Assembly: GCA_018267355.1 (NCBI GenBank)
Contig: JAFDYP010000198.1
Span: 1-5,842 of the forward strand
Direction: 5' to 3'
From: Bacteroidota bacterium
GTDB taxonomy: Bacteria > Bacteroidota > Bacteroidia > Chitinophagales > LD1
Length of the DNA stretch: 5,842 bases
Shown here: positions 1 to 5,736 of the stretch, piece by piece
Layout: every line of letters begins with the position of its first letter
Position numbering within the stretch: position 1 is the first letter of the stretch
Program-made: the position numbers and the translations under genes
Notes under the pieces: model-generated
The model's database searches: none
Seen by the model: only the letters and a program-made list of their open reading frames with translations
Told to the model about the DNA's origin: nothing

Positions 1-1
1 A

Positions 2-49
2 AACCGGTTTTTAGAGCCTTCCGGTTCATATTTTGTCAATCTTATGTAA
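2..49 (+). CDS. Possible C-terminal end of an upstream gene (partial)
   Basis: Reading from position 2 gives fifteen codons ending NRFLEPSGSYFVNLM and then TAA at 47-49. The composition looks protein-like, and the following 133 bp before gldM would be a normal intergenic spacer. It does not resemble the end of GldL, the usual gene before gldM, as far as I can judge from memory. The fragment is too short to name. Frame 1 is also open from the window edge to 219 but reads as unlikely protein and overlaps gldM. Low confidence: the region may be entirely non-coding. Confidence 0.2.
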   Translation, partial: NRFLEPSGSYFVNLM

Positions 50-123
50 CGCAAACTGATCCCACGGCCGTATCTCCTTCACTTTTGTGTATTGATAGTC
101 AGCACAAAAAATTTTCTGTCTGT

Positions 124-132
124 TACTTTCTG
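124..132 (+). promoter_or_regulatory. Weak candidate -7 element upstream of gldM
   Basis: TACTTTCTG lies about 50 bp before the gldM ATG and partly matches the Bacteroidota -7 consensus TAnnTTTG. A TTTG occurs at 84-87, but the gap of about 36 bp is too long for a standard -33/-7 pair. Another near match, TATTTTG at 29-35, is one base short of the consensus spacing. No clear promoter can be assigned; gldM might also be read through from upstream. Confidence 0.2.
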
Positions 133-182
133 TTTCTGAGTGCGTTACCCTCTCATATTCCTTCACCAAAACCAGAAATACC

Positions 183-1802
183 ATGGCCGGCTCCAAACAA
201 ACCCCGAGGCAGAAGATGATCAACATGATGTACCTCGTCCTCACCGCTATGCTCGCACTGAATGTCACCTCTGAGGTGCTCAATGCCTTCAAGACTGTAG
301 ATGACGGCATAGGCCGCTCCAATCACTCCCTGCAGGTCAAGACCGCAGGCCTGTTCAATGAGTTTAATACCCAAATGCAGGTAGATGCCAGGAAAACAGA
401 GCCCTACAAACTCAAAGCCGAAGAGGCGCGCAAGGTCTCTATCGCCCTCTACGACCGCATAGAAGCATACAAGCAGCAAGTGATCAAAGAGGCGGGTGGT
501 TTTGATAAAGAATCAGGCCAGCTCAAAGACAATGACAATATCGACATCGCTACGCGTCTCTTTGTAGAGCAGAAGCACGGCAAGGAACTGAAAGAAGATA
601 TCCTCCGCACCCGCCAGCAGTTGCTCGCCATCGCACCGGAGAACGAGCGCAAAGCGCTGGAGTCCGCCATGCCTCTGGTCATAGAGGAACCAACAGACAA
701 TCTCTCCTGGGAGTTTCACAAGTTCAATCACGTGCCCACTGTGGCTGCGGTCACGCTGCTATCCAAATACCAGAACGACATCCTCGCCTCAGAAAACCAG
801 ATCGTAGAGTACTTCTACAAACAAATAGACCGGGCCTCTATCAAGGTAGACAAGATGACCGCCCTCGTCAGTGCGCCATCCAGCTATATCATGCAGGGCC
901 TCTCGTATAAGGCCAGCATCATGCTCACAGCTTATAGTTCCACGGAGAACCCTGACGTTTTCCTCGGCACTTTCACCAGTCAGGTGAAAAAGAATGCTGC
1001 CGGCATATATGAAGAGATCAATTCTACATCAGAAGATCCACCACTTGCCAATGCCCGCAAAGTAGACGTGACAGACGGCCTGGGTAAGATACAGATGCAG
1101 GGCGGCAGCGTAGGCGAGAGCCGCTACACCGGCGTGATCCGTGTCAAGGATCCAAGCGGCAATGGCTATAAATTCTATCCGTTTGAGGGGCAATATCAGG
1201 TAGCAGCCAAGTCTGCCGTCGTCTCTCCTACAGCTATGAACGTACTCTACGAAGGGCTGGATAATCCGCTCAGTGTCTCTGTACCCGGTGTAGCACAGCG
1301 CGACGTGACTGCCACCTATGATGGCCCGGGTACACTCAGCAAACAGCCCGATGGCTCATACAGTGTCAAGCCGGCAGGCAGGGGAAACTTCAAAGTAAAG
1401 ATCACGGCTAAAGTAGACGGCAATAACATGTCGATGGGAGAAATGTCTTTTCGTGTAAAGCGGGTGCCGGACCCACAGCCTACGCTCGATGGTATCTACA
1501 GCAGTGGCAATATGAGTGCTGCCAAGTTCAAAGTCACAAACGGCGTAGTACCCAAACTAACAGACTTCGTCTTTGACAAAGCCAGGTTCGATATCATCTC
1601 TTACAAGATCGTATTTATAAATGCAGACGGCGAGCAGATATTCACCTCCACATCTGCTCAGTATGATCCTAAATTCAAAACACTGGTAGAGAAAGGACGC
1701 GTGAAGAAAGGCTGCACTGTAGTATTTGAAGATATCTACGTGCGAGACCCCGCAGGCCAGCGCCGCCCTCTCACACCGATAGCTATCGCCATCAATAGCT
1801 GA
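183..1802 (+). CDS. gldM: Type IX secretion / gliding motility motor protein GldM (PorM)
   Basis: 539 residues, close to the usual length of about 510-530. GldM is an inner-membrane protein whose single N-terminal helix joins the GldL proton channel and whose long periplasmic part carries motion to the GldK/GldN ring of the type IX secretion system. Visible here are the family-typical start, with PRQKMINMMYLVLTAMLALN at 8-27 forming the membrane helix (about 13-35). R9 and Y17 match positions recalled as functionally important in GldM. A helical D1 domain follows (about 40-225, with the WEF...VPTVAAVTLLSKYQND stretch at 176-199), then three beta-rich domains (about 226-340, 341-428 and 429-539). 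D3 opens with VSPTAMNVLYEGLDNPLSVS (347-366), a clear GldM signature. The start at 183 is chosen because the conserved N terminus begins there; no Shine-Dalgarno is present, as is normal in this phylum. gldN does not follow, which is unusual. The family call is very secure; whether this is the main copy or a paralogue is unknown. Confidence 0.96.
   Translation: MAGSKQTPRQKMINMMYLVLTAMLALNVTSEVLNAFKTVDDGIGRSNHSLQVKTAGLFNEFNTQMQVDARKTEPYKLKAEEARKVSIALYDRIEAYKQQVIKEAGGFDKESGQLKDNDNIDIATRLFVEQKHGKELKEDILRTRQQLLAIAPENERKALESAMPLVIEEPTDNLSWEFHKFNHVPTVAAVTLLSKYQNDILASENQIVEYFYKQIDRASIKVDKMTALVSAPSSYIMQGLSYKASIMLTAYSSTENPDVFLGTFTSQVKKNAAGIYEEINSTSEDPPLANARKVDVTDGLGKIQMQGGSVGESRYTGVIRVKDPSGNGYKFYPFEGQYQVAAKSAVVSPTAMNVLYEGLDNPLSVSVPGVAQRDVTATYDGPGTLSKQPDGSYSVKPAGRGNFKVKITAKVDGNNMSMGEMSFRVKRVPDPQPTLDGIYSSGNMSAAKFKVTNGVVPKLTDFVFDKARFDIISYKIVFINADGEQIFTSTSAQYDPKFKTLVEKGRVKKGCTVVFEDIYVRDPAGQRRPLTPIAIAINS
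937..950. promoter_or_regulatory. parS-like imperfect palindrome inside gldM (site D)
   Basis: GTTCCACGGAGAAC has perfect GTTC/GAAC arms and matches the parS core GTTCCACGTGGAAC at 12 of 14 positions. It is in coding sequence (Ser-Ser-Thr-Glu-Asn), so it may be fortuitous. It is listed because three further sites in this window share the same GTTCCAC half in the same orientation. Confidence 0.25.
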
Positions 1803-1818
1803 TGTTCCACGTAGAATA
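1803..1818. promoter_or_regulatory. parS-like palindrome directly after the gldM stop (site A)
   Basis: TGTTCCACGTAGAATA begins at the base after the gldM TGA and differs from the parS form TGTTCCACGTGGAACA at two positions. It ends 5 bp before the TAGTTTTG promoter element of the next gene, so a protein bound here would cover the place where RNA polymerase would contact the -33 region. It could therefore be a weak ParB site, an operator for another dimeric regulator, or chance. Confidence 0.35.
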
Positions 1819-1823
1819 TTTGG

Positions 1824-1831
1824 TAGTTTTG
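1824..1831 (+). promoter_or_regulatory. Bacteroidota -7 promoter element of the phosphatase gene
   Basis: TAGTTTTG is an exact match to the TAnnTTTG element read by the Bacteroidota primary sigma factor. The phosphatase ATG follows 7 bp later (1839), so transcription would start at or next to the start codon, giving a leaderless or nearly leaderless mRNA. The -33 element is poor: only TGTT at 1803-1806 lies at a suitable distance, and it falls in the parS-like palindrome. Confidence 0.5.
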
Positions 1832-1838
1832 CGCAGCT

Positions 1839-2633
1839 ATGACCGAGACACTCGACCACGCCATCCACATCGCAACACTAGCCGGCGCTACTATCAAAAA
1901 AATGCGTGAGGAGCATACCTTCACAGAGCAACTGAAGTACGGACTAGAGCTACTCACCAGCGCAGACATAGCCAGCAATGACCTCATCATCTCTGAGATC
2001 AGGAAGGCCTACCCTACGCATCACATCATCTCTGAGGAGTCGCCTAATGACAGCTTTTCTATAGACGAGCCGACCTGGATCATAGACCCCATAGACGGCA
2101 CCGTCAGCTACGCCAATGGTCACTACCATGCCTGCGTCTCTATAGCCTACGCAGAGCACGGACAGGTGGTCATTGGCGTAGTCTATTGCCCCTTTGTAGA
2201 TGAGCTCTTTCATGCTGTCAAGGGTTGCGGAAGCTTTCTTAACGGTAAACCCATCCACGTAAAGGAGGTGACCCAGCTCAGCGAGTGCCTCGTAGCGACC
2301 GGCTTCCCCTATGTACGCGATAATGTACCCGAGCTTACCTCTTACATCGCTCGCATCCTACCCCACATCCGCGACCTGCGCCGCCTGGGCTCTGCCGCAT
2401 TGGACTACTGCTGGGTAGCGTGTGGCCGCTTGCAGGCTTATTATGAAGGTTCACTGTCTCCGTGGGATATGGCAGCAGGTAGACTCATAGCGATAGAAGC
2501 AGGAGCGACAGTCGGGCATTACGATTATGAAAGCAAGCCGGACGATTTGCCCGAAGATATCCTCGGCATAAAAGTCCTGACCACCAGCCCCGGAGTATTC
2601 GATTTGCTCCTCGCCACACTAGAAGCTAAATGA
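1839..2633 (+). CDS. Inositol monophosphatase family phosphatase (SuhB/IMPase-like)
   Basis: 264 residues, the normal size for a Mg2+-dependent, lithium-sensitive-type sugar/inositol phosphatase. The family signatures are intact: the T-x-A-D segment at 40-43, the metal-binding SEE at 65-67, WIIDPIDGT at 80-88 (D83 and D86 bind metal), RRLGSAALDY at 181-190 with GRLQAYYE at 196-203, and the second signature WDMAAG at 209-214 with D210 as the last metal ligand. It is expected to be cytoplasmic; no signal peptide is seen. It likely hydrolyses inositol-1-phosphate or a related phosphomonoester. CysQ-type 3'-phosphoadenosine phosphatase and histidinol-phosphate phosphatase belong to the same fold and cannot be excluded, although the length and the GSAALD stretch fit the SuhB/IMPase branch best. 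It starts 36 bp after gldM and probably has its own promoter (1824-1831). No functional link to gldM is evident. Confidence 0.92.
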   Translation: MTETLDHAIHIATLAGATIKKMREEHTFTEQLKYGLELLTSADIASNDLIISEIRKAYPTHHIISEESPNDSFSIDEPTWIIDPIDGTVSYANGHYHACVSIAYAEHGQVVIGVVYCPFVDELFHAVKGCGSFLNGKPIHVKEVTQLSECLVATGFPYVRDNVPELTSYIARILPHIRDLRRLGSAALDYCWVACGRLQAYYEGSLSPWDMAAGRLIAIEAGATVGHYDYESKPDDLPEDILGIKVLTTSPGVFDLLLATLEAK

Positions 2634-2644
2634 TCTTGTATTAG

Positions 2645-2680
2645 TTCTCCGTGTTCCCTTCGTGCCCTCTGTGTAGTAAA
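2645..2680 (+). repeat. Degenerate CTCCGTG-type short repeat in an intergenic spacer
   Basis: Three imperfect units ending in GTG stand in tandem: TTCTCCGTG (2645-2653), TTCCCTTCGTG (2654-2664) and CCCTCTGTG (2665-2673), followed by TAGTAAA. This wording resembles the CTCCGTG/CTTCGTG...GTGGTTAAA interspersed repeats that occur between genes in many bacterial genomes; the resemblance is recalled, not searched. The repeat fills most of the 82-bp spacer between the phosphatase and hydrolase genes. Confidence 0.45.
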
Positions 2681-2715
2681 CAACCGAGAGGCACAACATT
2701 TGCTACCTTCACATC

Positions 2716-3402
2716 ATGGCACATCTCCTCTTACTACACGGCGCCTTGGGCAGTCAGGAGCAGTTTGACGACCTCAAGGAGGCTCTCAGCGCTGACTTCA
2801 CCATCGATACACTTAGCTTCTCCGGTCATGGCCGAACGCTCTCTCAGCAGCATGCATTTACTATACAGAACCTATCACACGAGGTGCTCCACTGGCTCAA
2901 TGACAAGCAACGACGCAAGATCGACATCTTCGGCTATAGCATGGGAGGCTATGTGGCATTGTGGCTCGCACGCTTCTATCCTGATAGAGTCGGCAAGATC
3001 ATGACCCTCGGCACCAAGCTCGATTGGAATGAAGCTACCGTAGAGAAAGAAACAAAGCTTCTTAATGCAGAAAAGATAACAACCAAAGTCCCCACCTTCG
3101 CTGCAGAACTGCAAGACCGCCACGGCGAGCATGAGTGGCATTCCGTATTGCAAAAGACAGCCAACCTCATGCATGACCTTGCCAAACATCACCTCACAGA
3201 CGAGGACTTCGCACAGATCACTGCACAGATACTACTCACACTGGGAGATCAGGACAACATGGTCACAAAAGAGGAAACGTTCCACGTAGAATCTGTGATA
3301 CCCGGCGCCAAAACTCTAGAGCTAAAAGATACACCACATCCGATAGACAAAGTGTCTAATGATCTGCTAGCCTCTGAGATCAGAAAGTATTTCAAACCCT
3401 GA
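2716..3402 (+). CDS. Alpha/beta hydrolase fold protein (MenH-like size class)
   Basis: 228 residues, a compact single-domain alpha/beta hydrolase without signal peptide, so probably cytoplasmic. The core is complete: LLLLHGALGS at 4-13 provides the oxyanion-hole HG, FSGHGRT at 35-41 is the usual second loop, the nucleophile elbow GYSMGGY at 73-79 places the catalytic serine at S75, the acid is likely D180 in GDQDNMV (177-183), and the base is H208 in TPHPID (206-211). The cap between about residues 105 and 165 is short and helical. Substrate cannot be deduced; esterase, lactonase or thioesterase activity are all possible, and resemblance to MenH lies in size and motifs only. The ATG at 2716 is chosen because the conserved first strand begins immediately after it. 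TACCTTCA at 2704-2711 is a poor -7 match, so expression may be by read-through from the phosphatase gene. Confidence 0.88.
   Translation: MAHLLLLHGALGSQEQFDDLKEALSADFTIDTLSFSGHGRTLSQQHAFTIQNLSHEVLHWLNDKQRRKIDIFGYSMGGYVALWLARFYPDRVGKIMTLGTKLDWNEATVEKETKLLNAEKITTKVPTFAAELQDRHGEHEWHSVLQKTANLMHDLAKHHLTDEDFAQITAQILLTLGDQDNMVTKEETFHVESVIPGAKTLELKDTPHPIDKVSNDLLASEIRKYFKP
3278..3293. promoter_or_regulatory. parS-like sequence inside the hydrolase gene (site C)
   Basis: CGTTCCACGTAGAATC shares fourteen consecutive bases (GTTCCACGTAGAAT) with site A at 1804-1817. It codes for Thr-Phe-His-Val-Glu-Ser in the hydrolase, so coding constraint may explain it. It lies 110 bp upstream of site B. Confidence 0.25.
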
Positions 3403-3418
3403 TGTTCCACACGGAACA
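3403..3418. promoter_or_regulatory. Perfect 6-bp palindrome after the hydrolase stop (site B)
   Basis: TGTTCCACACGGAACA starts at the base after the hydrolase TGA, exactly as site A does after gldM. The arms TGTTCC/GGAACA pair perfectly around ACAC, and the sequence differs from the parS form only in the two central bases (AC for GT). As RNA it would form a 6-bp hairpin with a tetraloop, but no U-run follows, so it is not a standard intrinsic terminator. Confidence 0.4.
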
Positions 3419-3446
3419 TGAGCATAAAATTGTATTATGTATTAAA

Positions 3447-3478
3447 GCCTTCCCCTTATGGGAAGGTTGGGATGGGGC
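3447..3478 (+). repeat. REP-like hairpin element
   Basis: CCTTCCC (3448-3454) and GGGAAGG (3460-3466) form a perfect 7-bp stem around CTTAT, followed by TTGGGATGGGGC, which can pair back to the leading GCC. A pyrimidine-rich stem, a small loop, then a GTTGGG-TGGGGC tail matches the design of short intergenic palindromes common in Bacteroidota genomes and related to REP elements. It lies between convergent genes, a typical place for such elements. Copy number in the genome is unknown from this window. Confidence 0.5.
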
Positions 3479-3488
3479 ATGCCTCAAA

Positions 3489-3516
3489 CAAAAAGAGCGA
3501 GGCCAAAACCCCGCTC
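3489..3516 (-). terminator. Intrinsic terminator of the helicase gene
   Basis: On the minus strand GAGCGGGG, loop TTTTGG and CCTCGCTC form an 8-bp stem containing one G-U pair, followed at once by TTTTT (3494-3490). It lies about 50 bp beyond the helicase stop codon. On the plus strand the same stem has an A-C mismatch and is followed by CTTT only, so it would work less well for the hydrolase transcript, although partial bidirectional action is possible. Confidence 0.8.
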
Positions 3517-3566
3517 CTTTCCATTTGTATTACCAGCCAACAGTCCCCTGCCGACTAACAACAGTA

Positions 3567-5615
3567 TTACCAGTTCAGATCATCATCGCGGAACTCGATC
3601 TTGAAGTCATCCTTCTTACCTTCTTTCTTAGGTGCTGATCCAGCAGGCTTAGCAGGTGTTTCAGACTTATCCAGGTAGTCAGTCATCTTGTTAGCGCGTT
3701 TCTTAGGGATGAAATCACTCACACCCTTCTCATGCTGCTTTGCTACGTATGGCTGCTTCTCACTCTTCTCTGCGCTTGCAAACTCCCTGCGTACCGGCCT
3801 CTCCGGACGGCCCTCGGTACCTGCGAACTCCCGGCGTGCTGGACGCTCCGGCCTTGGCTGGTCATTATTAAACTCCCTACGCTGCGGACGCTCACCACGG
3901 TCATCATCACGCTTCTTAAAGCCACCATCCTTATGGAAATTGCCTGTACGTGGCTTGCCACCAAAATCTCCACGCTCCTTGCGCTCAAAATTGCGGCCGC
4001 CACCGAAGCTGCTGCCACCGCCACCAAATCCACCTGTAGGCTTCTCTTTAGCACGTGTCACCAGCGGCTTGCCACGACCAGCAGCGAAGTGTCCAAGTAT
4101 CTGCTCAGCCACAGCCGGAGGCGTAGTGATGAAAGTGAACATATCAAACACACGGATATCCTCTATGCTGCGTGGATCGATACCCGCCTTGTCAGCGAGG
4201 AACTGTGCGATCTGCTCAGCATTCATATTATCCTTGTGGCCACGGGCTACAAAGAGCCTTGCCTTGCCATCATGTGTGAAGCCGGTGCTGCCATTCGTCT
4301 GGCCTATCTCCCTGTAGCTACCCTCTGCGAGCGTATCTTTCAGTGCATACTTCATGATCGCTGCTATCACTTGCTCAGGACTTTCGGCGTCTTCCAGCAA
4401 CTCCTTGGCCAGGTCGAGATATACTTCATGCTCACCCTTCTCTATCATGCTCTGCATTTCTGTCTTGAGCTTCATGGTTTTGGTGCCTACCACATCGGCG
4501 ATAGATGGTACAGTCTCCCTGCGGATAGTAGACTTGGTGATGCGCTCCAGCACAGCTATATCACGCTTCTCACGGCTGGTCACGATGGTGATCGCAGTAC
4601 CATGCTTCCCTGCACGGCCTGTACGGCCTATGCGGTGTACGTAGCTCTCAGGATCCTGTGGCAGGTTATAGTTGATCACGTGCGTCAGGTCATTCACATC
4701 TATACCACGGGCAGCCACGTCTGTAGCTACGAGGATATTGAGCTTGCGCATCTTAAATTTCTTCAGGATCAGCTCGCGCTGAGACTGCGTGATATCACCG
4801 TGGATCGCCTCCGCATCATAGCCCATCTCGAGCAGCTTGCTGGCTATCTCGTCCGTCTCCATCTTGGTACGGCAGAATACGATGCCATAAAACTCAGGCT
4901 CCGTATCTATCACGCGGCACAGCGTCACAAAGCGGTCGCTATTCTGCACCTCAAAGTATGACTGGTCTATATTGGCCTTAGATTCTTCTTTCTTAGCCAC
5001 CTCTACGAGGTCATATTCCTTCATGAAGGTCTTCGCCAGCTTCAGGATCTGCGCAGGCATCGTAGCCGAGAAAAGCAGCATACGCCTTTCTTCAGGCACG
5101 GACTTCAGTATCTCTCTTACCTCTTCTTCAAAGCCCATATTGAGCATCTCATCCGCCTCATCCAGTACCACGTGTGTCACGTTATTGAGCTTGAGTGTGC
5201 CCTTCTCTATGTGATCACGCACACGGCCCGGCGTACCCACTACTATCTGCACACCCTTGCGCAGGGCAGCGATCTGTGTATTGTAGCTCTGGCCACCATA
5301 GATAGCCTGTACATAGAGCTTCTTAGCACCCTTGAATGACATGATCTCTTCTGCCACCTGCACTGCGAGCTCGCGTGTAGGGCAGAGTACGATAGCCTGT
5401 ACAGCCTTAGACGAGTCGTCCAGCTGCTCTATCAGCGGCAGGCCAAATGCGCCTGTCTTGCCGGTGCCTGTGGCAGCCTGGCCTACGATATCACGCTCAC
5501 CCTTGAGCAGCAGCGGTATCGTCTTTTCTTGAATTTCTGACGGGGTGTCCCATCCTTTTTTTGCCAATGCGTCGAGCACATTGTCGCTAAGTCCTAGGAC
5601 TTTAAACTTTTCCAT
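3567..5615 (-). CDS. deaD: DEAD-box ATP-dependent RNA helicase, DeaD/CsdA type
   Basis: 682 residues from the chosen start. All helicase motifs are intact: Q-motif region (F4...P25..IQ29), AATGTGKT (47-54), PTRELA (79-84), TPGR (128-131), DEAD (152-155), SAT (183-185), VFCRT (246-250), VATDVAARGID (296-306) and HRIGRTGRAG (327-336). After a helical linker, about 449-515 resembles the DbpA-type RRM-like RNA-binding domain also found in DeaD. The rest is a disordered FGG/RG-rich tail with RPxRREF repeats and a Lys/Asp-rich end. Such enzymes unwind short RNA duplexes in ribosome assembly and cold-shock mRNA handling in the cytoplasm. The start at 5615 is preferred because MEKFKVLGLS matches the family N terminus and an A-rich stretch precedes it; an in-frame ATG at 5645 would add ten unconvincing residues. 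It stands alone, convergent with the hydrolase, with its own terminator and a long leader. The subfamily name is less certain than the helicase call. Confidence 0.95.
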   Translation of the reverse strand: MEKFKVLGLSDNVLDALAKKGWDTPSEIQEKTIPLLLKGERDIVGQAATGTGKTGAFGLPLIEQLDDSSKAVQAIVLCPTRELAVQVAEEIMSFKGAKKLYVQAIYGGQSYNTQIAALRKGVQIVVGTPGRVRDHIEKGTLKLNNVTHVVLDEADEMLNMGFEEEVREILKSVPEERRMLLFSATMPAQILKLAKTFMKEYDLVEVAKKEESKANIDQSYFEVQNSDRFVTLCRVIDTEPEFYGIVFCRTKMETDEIASKLLEMGYDAEAIHGDITQSQRELILKKFKMRKLNILVATDVAARGIDVNDLTHVINYNLPQDPESYVHRIGRTGRAGKHGTAITIVTSREKRDIAVLERITKSTIRRETVPSIADVVGTKTMKLKTEMQSMIEKGEHEVYLDLAKELLEDAESPEQVIAAIMKYALKDTLAEGSYREIGQTNGSTGFTHDGKARLFVARGHKDNMNAEQIAQFLADKAGIDPRSIEDIRVFDMFTFITTPPAVAEQILGHFAAGRGKPLVTRAKEKPTGGFGGGGSSFGGGRNFERKERGDFGGKPRTGNFHKDGGFKKRDDDRGERPQRREFNNDQPRPERPARREFAGTEGRPERPVRREFASAEKSEKQPYVAKQHEKGVSDFIPKKRANKMTDYLDKSETPAKPAGSAPKKEGKKDDFKIEFRDDDLNW
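3780..3890 (-). repeat. Three in-frame RPxRREF repeats in the helicase tail
   Basis: The tail contains RPQRREF (576-582), RPARREF (591-597) and RPVRREF (606-612), spaced exactly 15 residues apart and joined by acidic/polar linkers such as NNDQPRPE and AGTEGRPE. The underlying DNA repeats too (plus-strand AAACTCCCTACG, GAACTCCCGGCG, AAACTCCCTGCG), pointing to 45-bp tandem duplication followed by drift. The region is basic and probably disordered, suited to nonspecific RNA contact. Confidence 0.75.
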
Positions 5616-5653
5616 TTTTTGATTTTTGTCATGAGCACAGCACAAACCGATAG

Positions 5654-5672
5654 CTGACCCTATGTAGGGCAG
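5654..5672 (-). promoter_or_regulatory. Hairpin 39 nt upstream of the helicase start
   Basis: On the minus strand CTGCCCT pairs with AGGGTCAG around ACAT, giving 7 bp with one bulged base. It is close enough to the start codon to affect ribosome loading. In the opposite direction the hairpin is followed by TTTTGT, so it could also act as a weak terminator for antisense transcripts. Confidence 0.4.
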
Positions 5673-5713
5673 TTTTGTCTAAAGGGTACGATGTCGTGAC
5701 TGTTATTAAAATA

Positions 5714-5736
5714 AAGTCGGCAAGACTGCCTGACTT
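5714..5736 (-). promoter_or_regulatory. Attenuator-like hairpin in the helicase leader
   Basis: On the minus strand AAGTC-A-GGCA, loop GTCT, TGCC-GACTT forms 9 bp with a single bulged A, and is followed by TATTTTAATAA. A stable stem followed by a U-rich stretch, inside a leader and before the gene, resembles a transcription attenuator; the U-run is interrupted by A, so termination would be inefficient at best. Confidence 0.4.

Noticed and set aside
1..219. Frame 1 open from the window edge to 219 as an upstream gene overlapping gldM
   Set aside because: The translation is Ser/Pro/Phe-rich with no recognisable pattern and would overlap gldM by 37 bp; the shorter frame ending at 49 is the better, though still weak, candidate.
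2704..2711. TACCTTCA as promoter of the hydrolase gene
   Set aside because: Two mismatches to TAnnTTTG at the important 3' end and no -33 element, so it is not listed as a promoter.
2651..3004. Plus-strand frame of 117 codons overlapping the hydrolase start
   Set aside because: Ser/Thr/His-rich shadow frame with no motif; the hydrolase frame carries all the catalytic residues.
3402..3638. Small plus-strand frame after the hydrolase gene
   Set aside because: It runs through the palindrome, the REP-like hairpin and the terminator and into the helicase 3' end, so it is not a gene.
3732..4961. Plus-strand open frame of 409 codons opposite the helicase gene
   Set aside because: It lies wholly antisense to the well-supported helicase, has a low-complexity composition rich in Leu, Ala, Thr and His, and shows no family motif. 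Its openness follows from codon bias on the other strand.
5164..5178. CCACGTG near GTACCACGTGTGTC as another parS-like site
   Set aside because: It has the central CACGTG but four mismatches to the 14-bp core and codes for conserved helicase residues around the DEAD motif.
5616..5645. Helicase start at 5645 (ten extra residues, MCCAHDKNQK)
   Set aside because: The added residues do not resemble helicase N termini, while MEKFKVLGLS directly matches the family start and has an A-rich upstream stretch.
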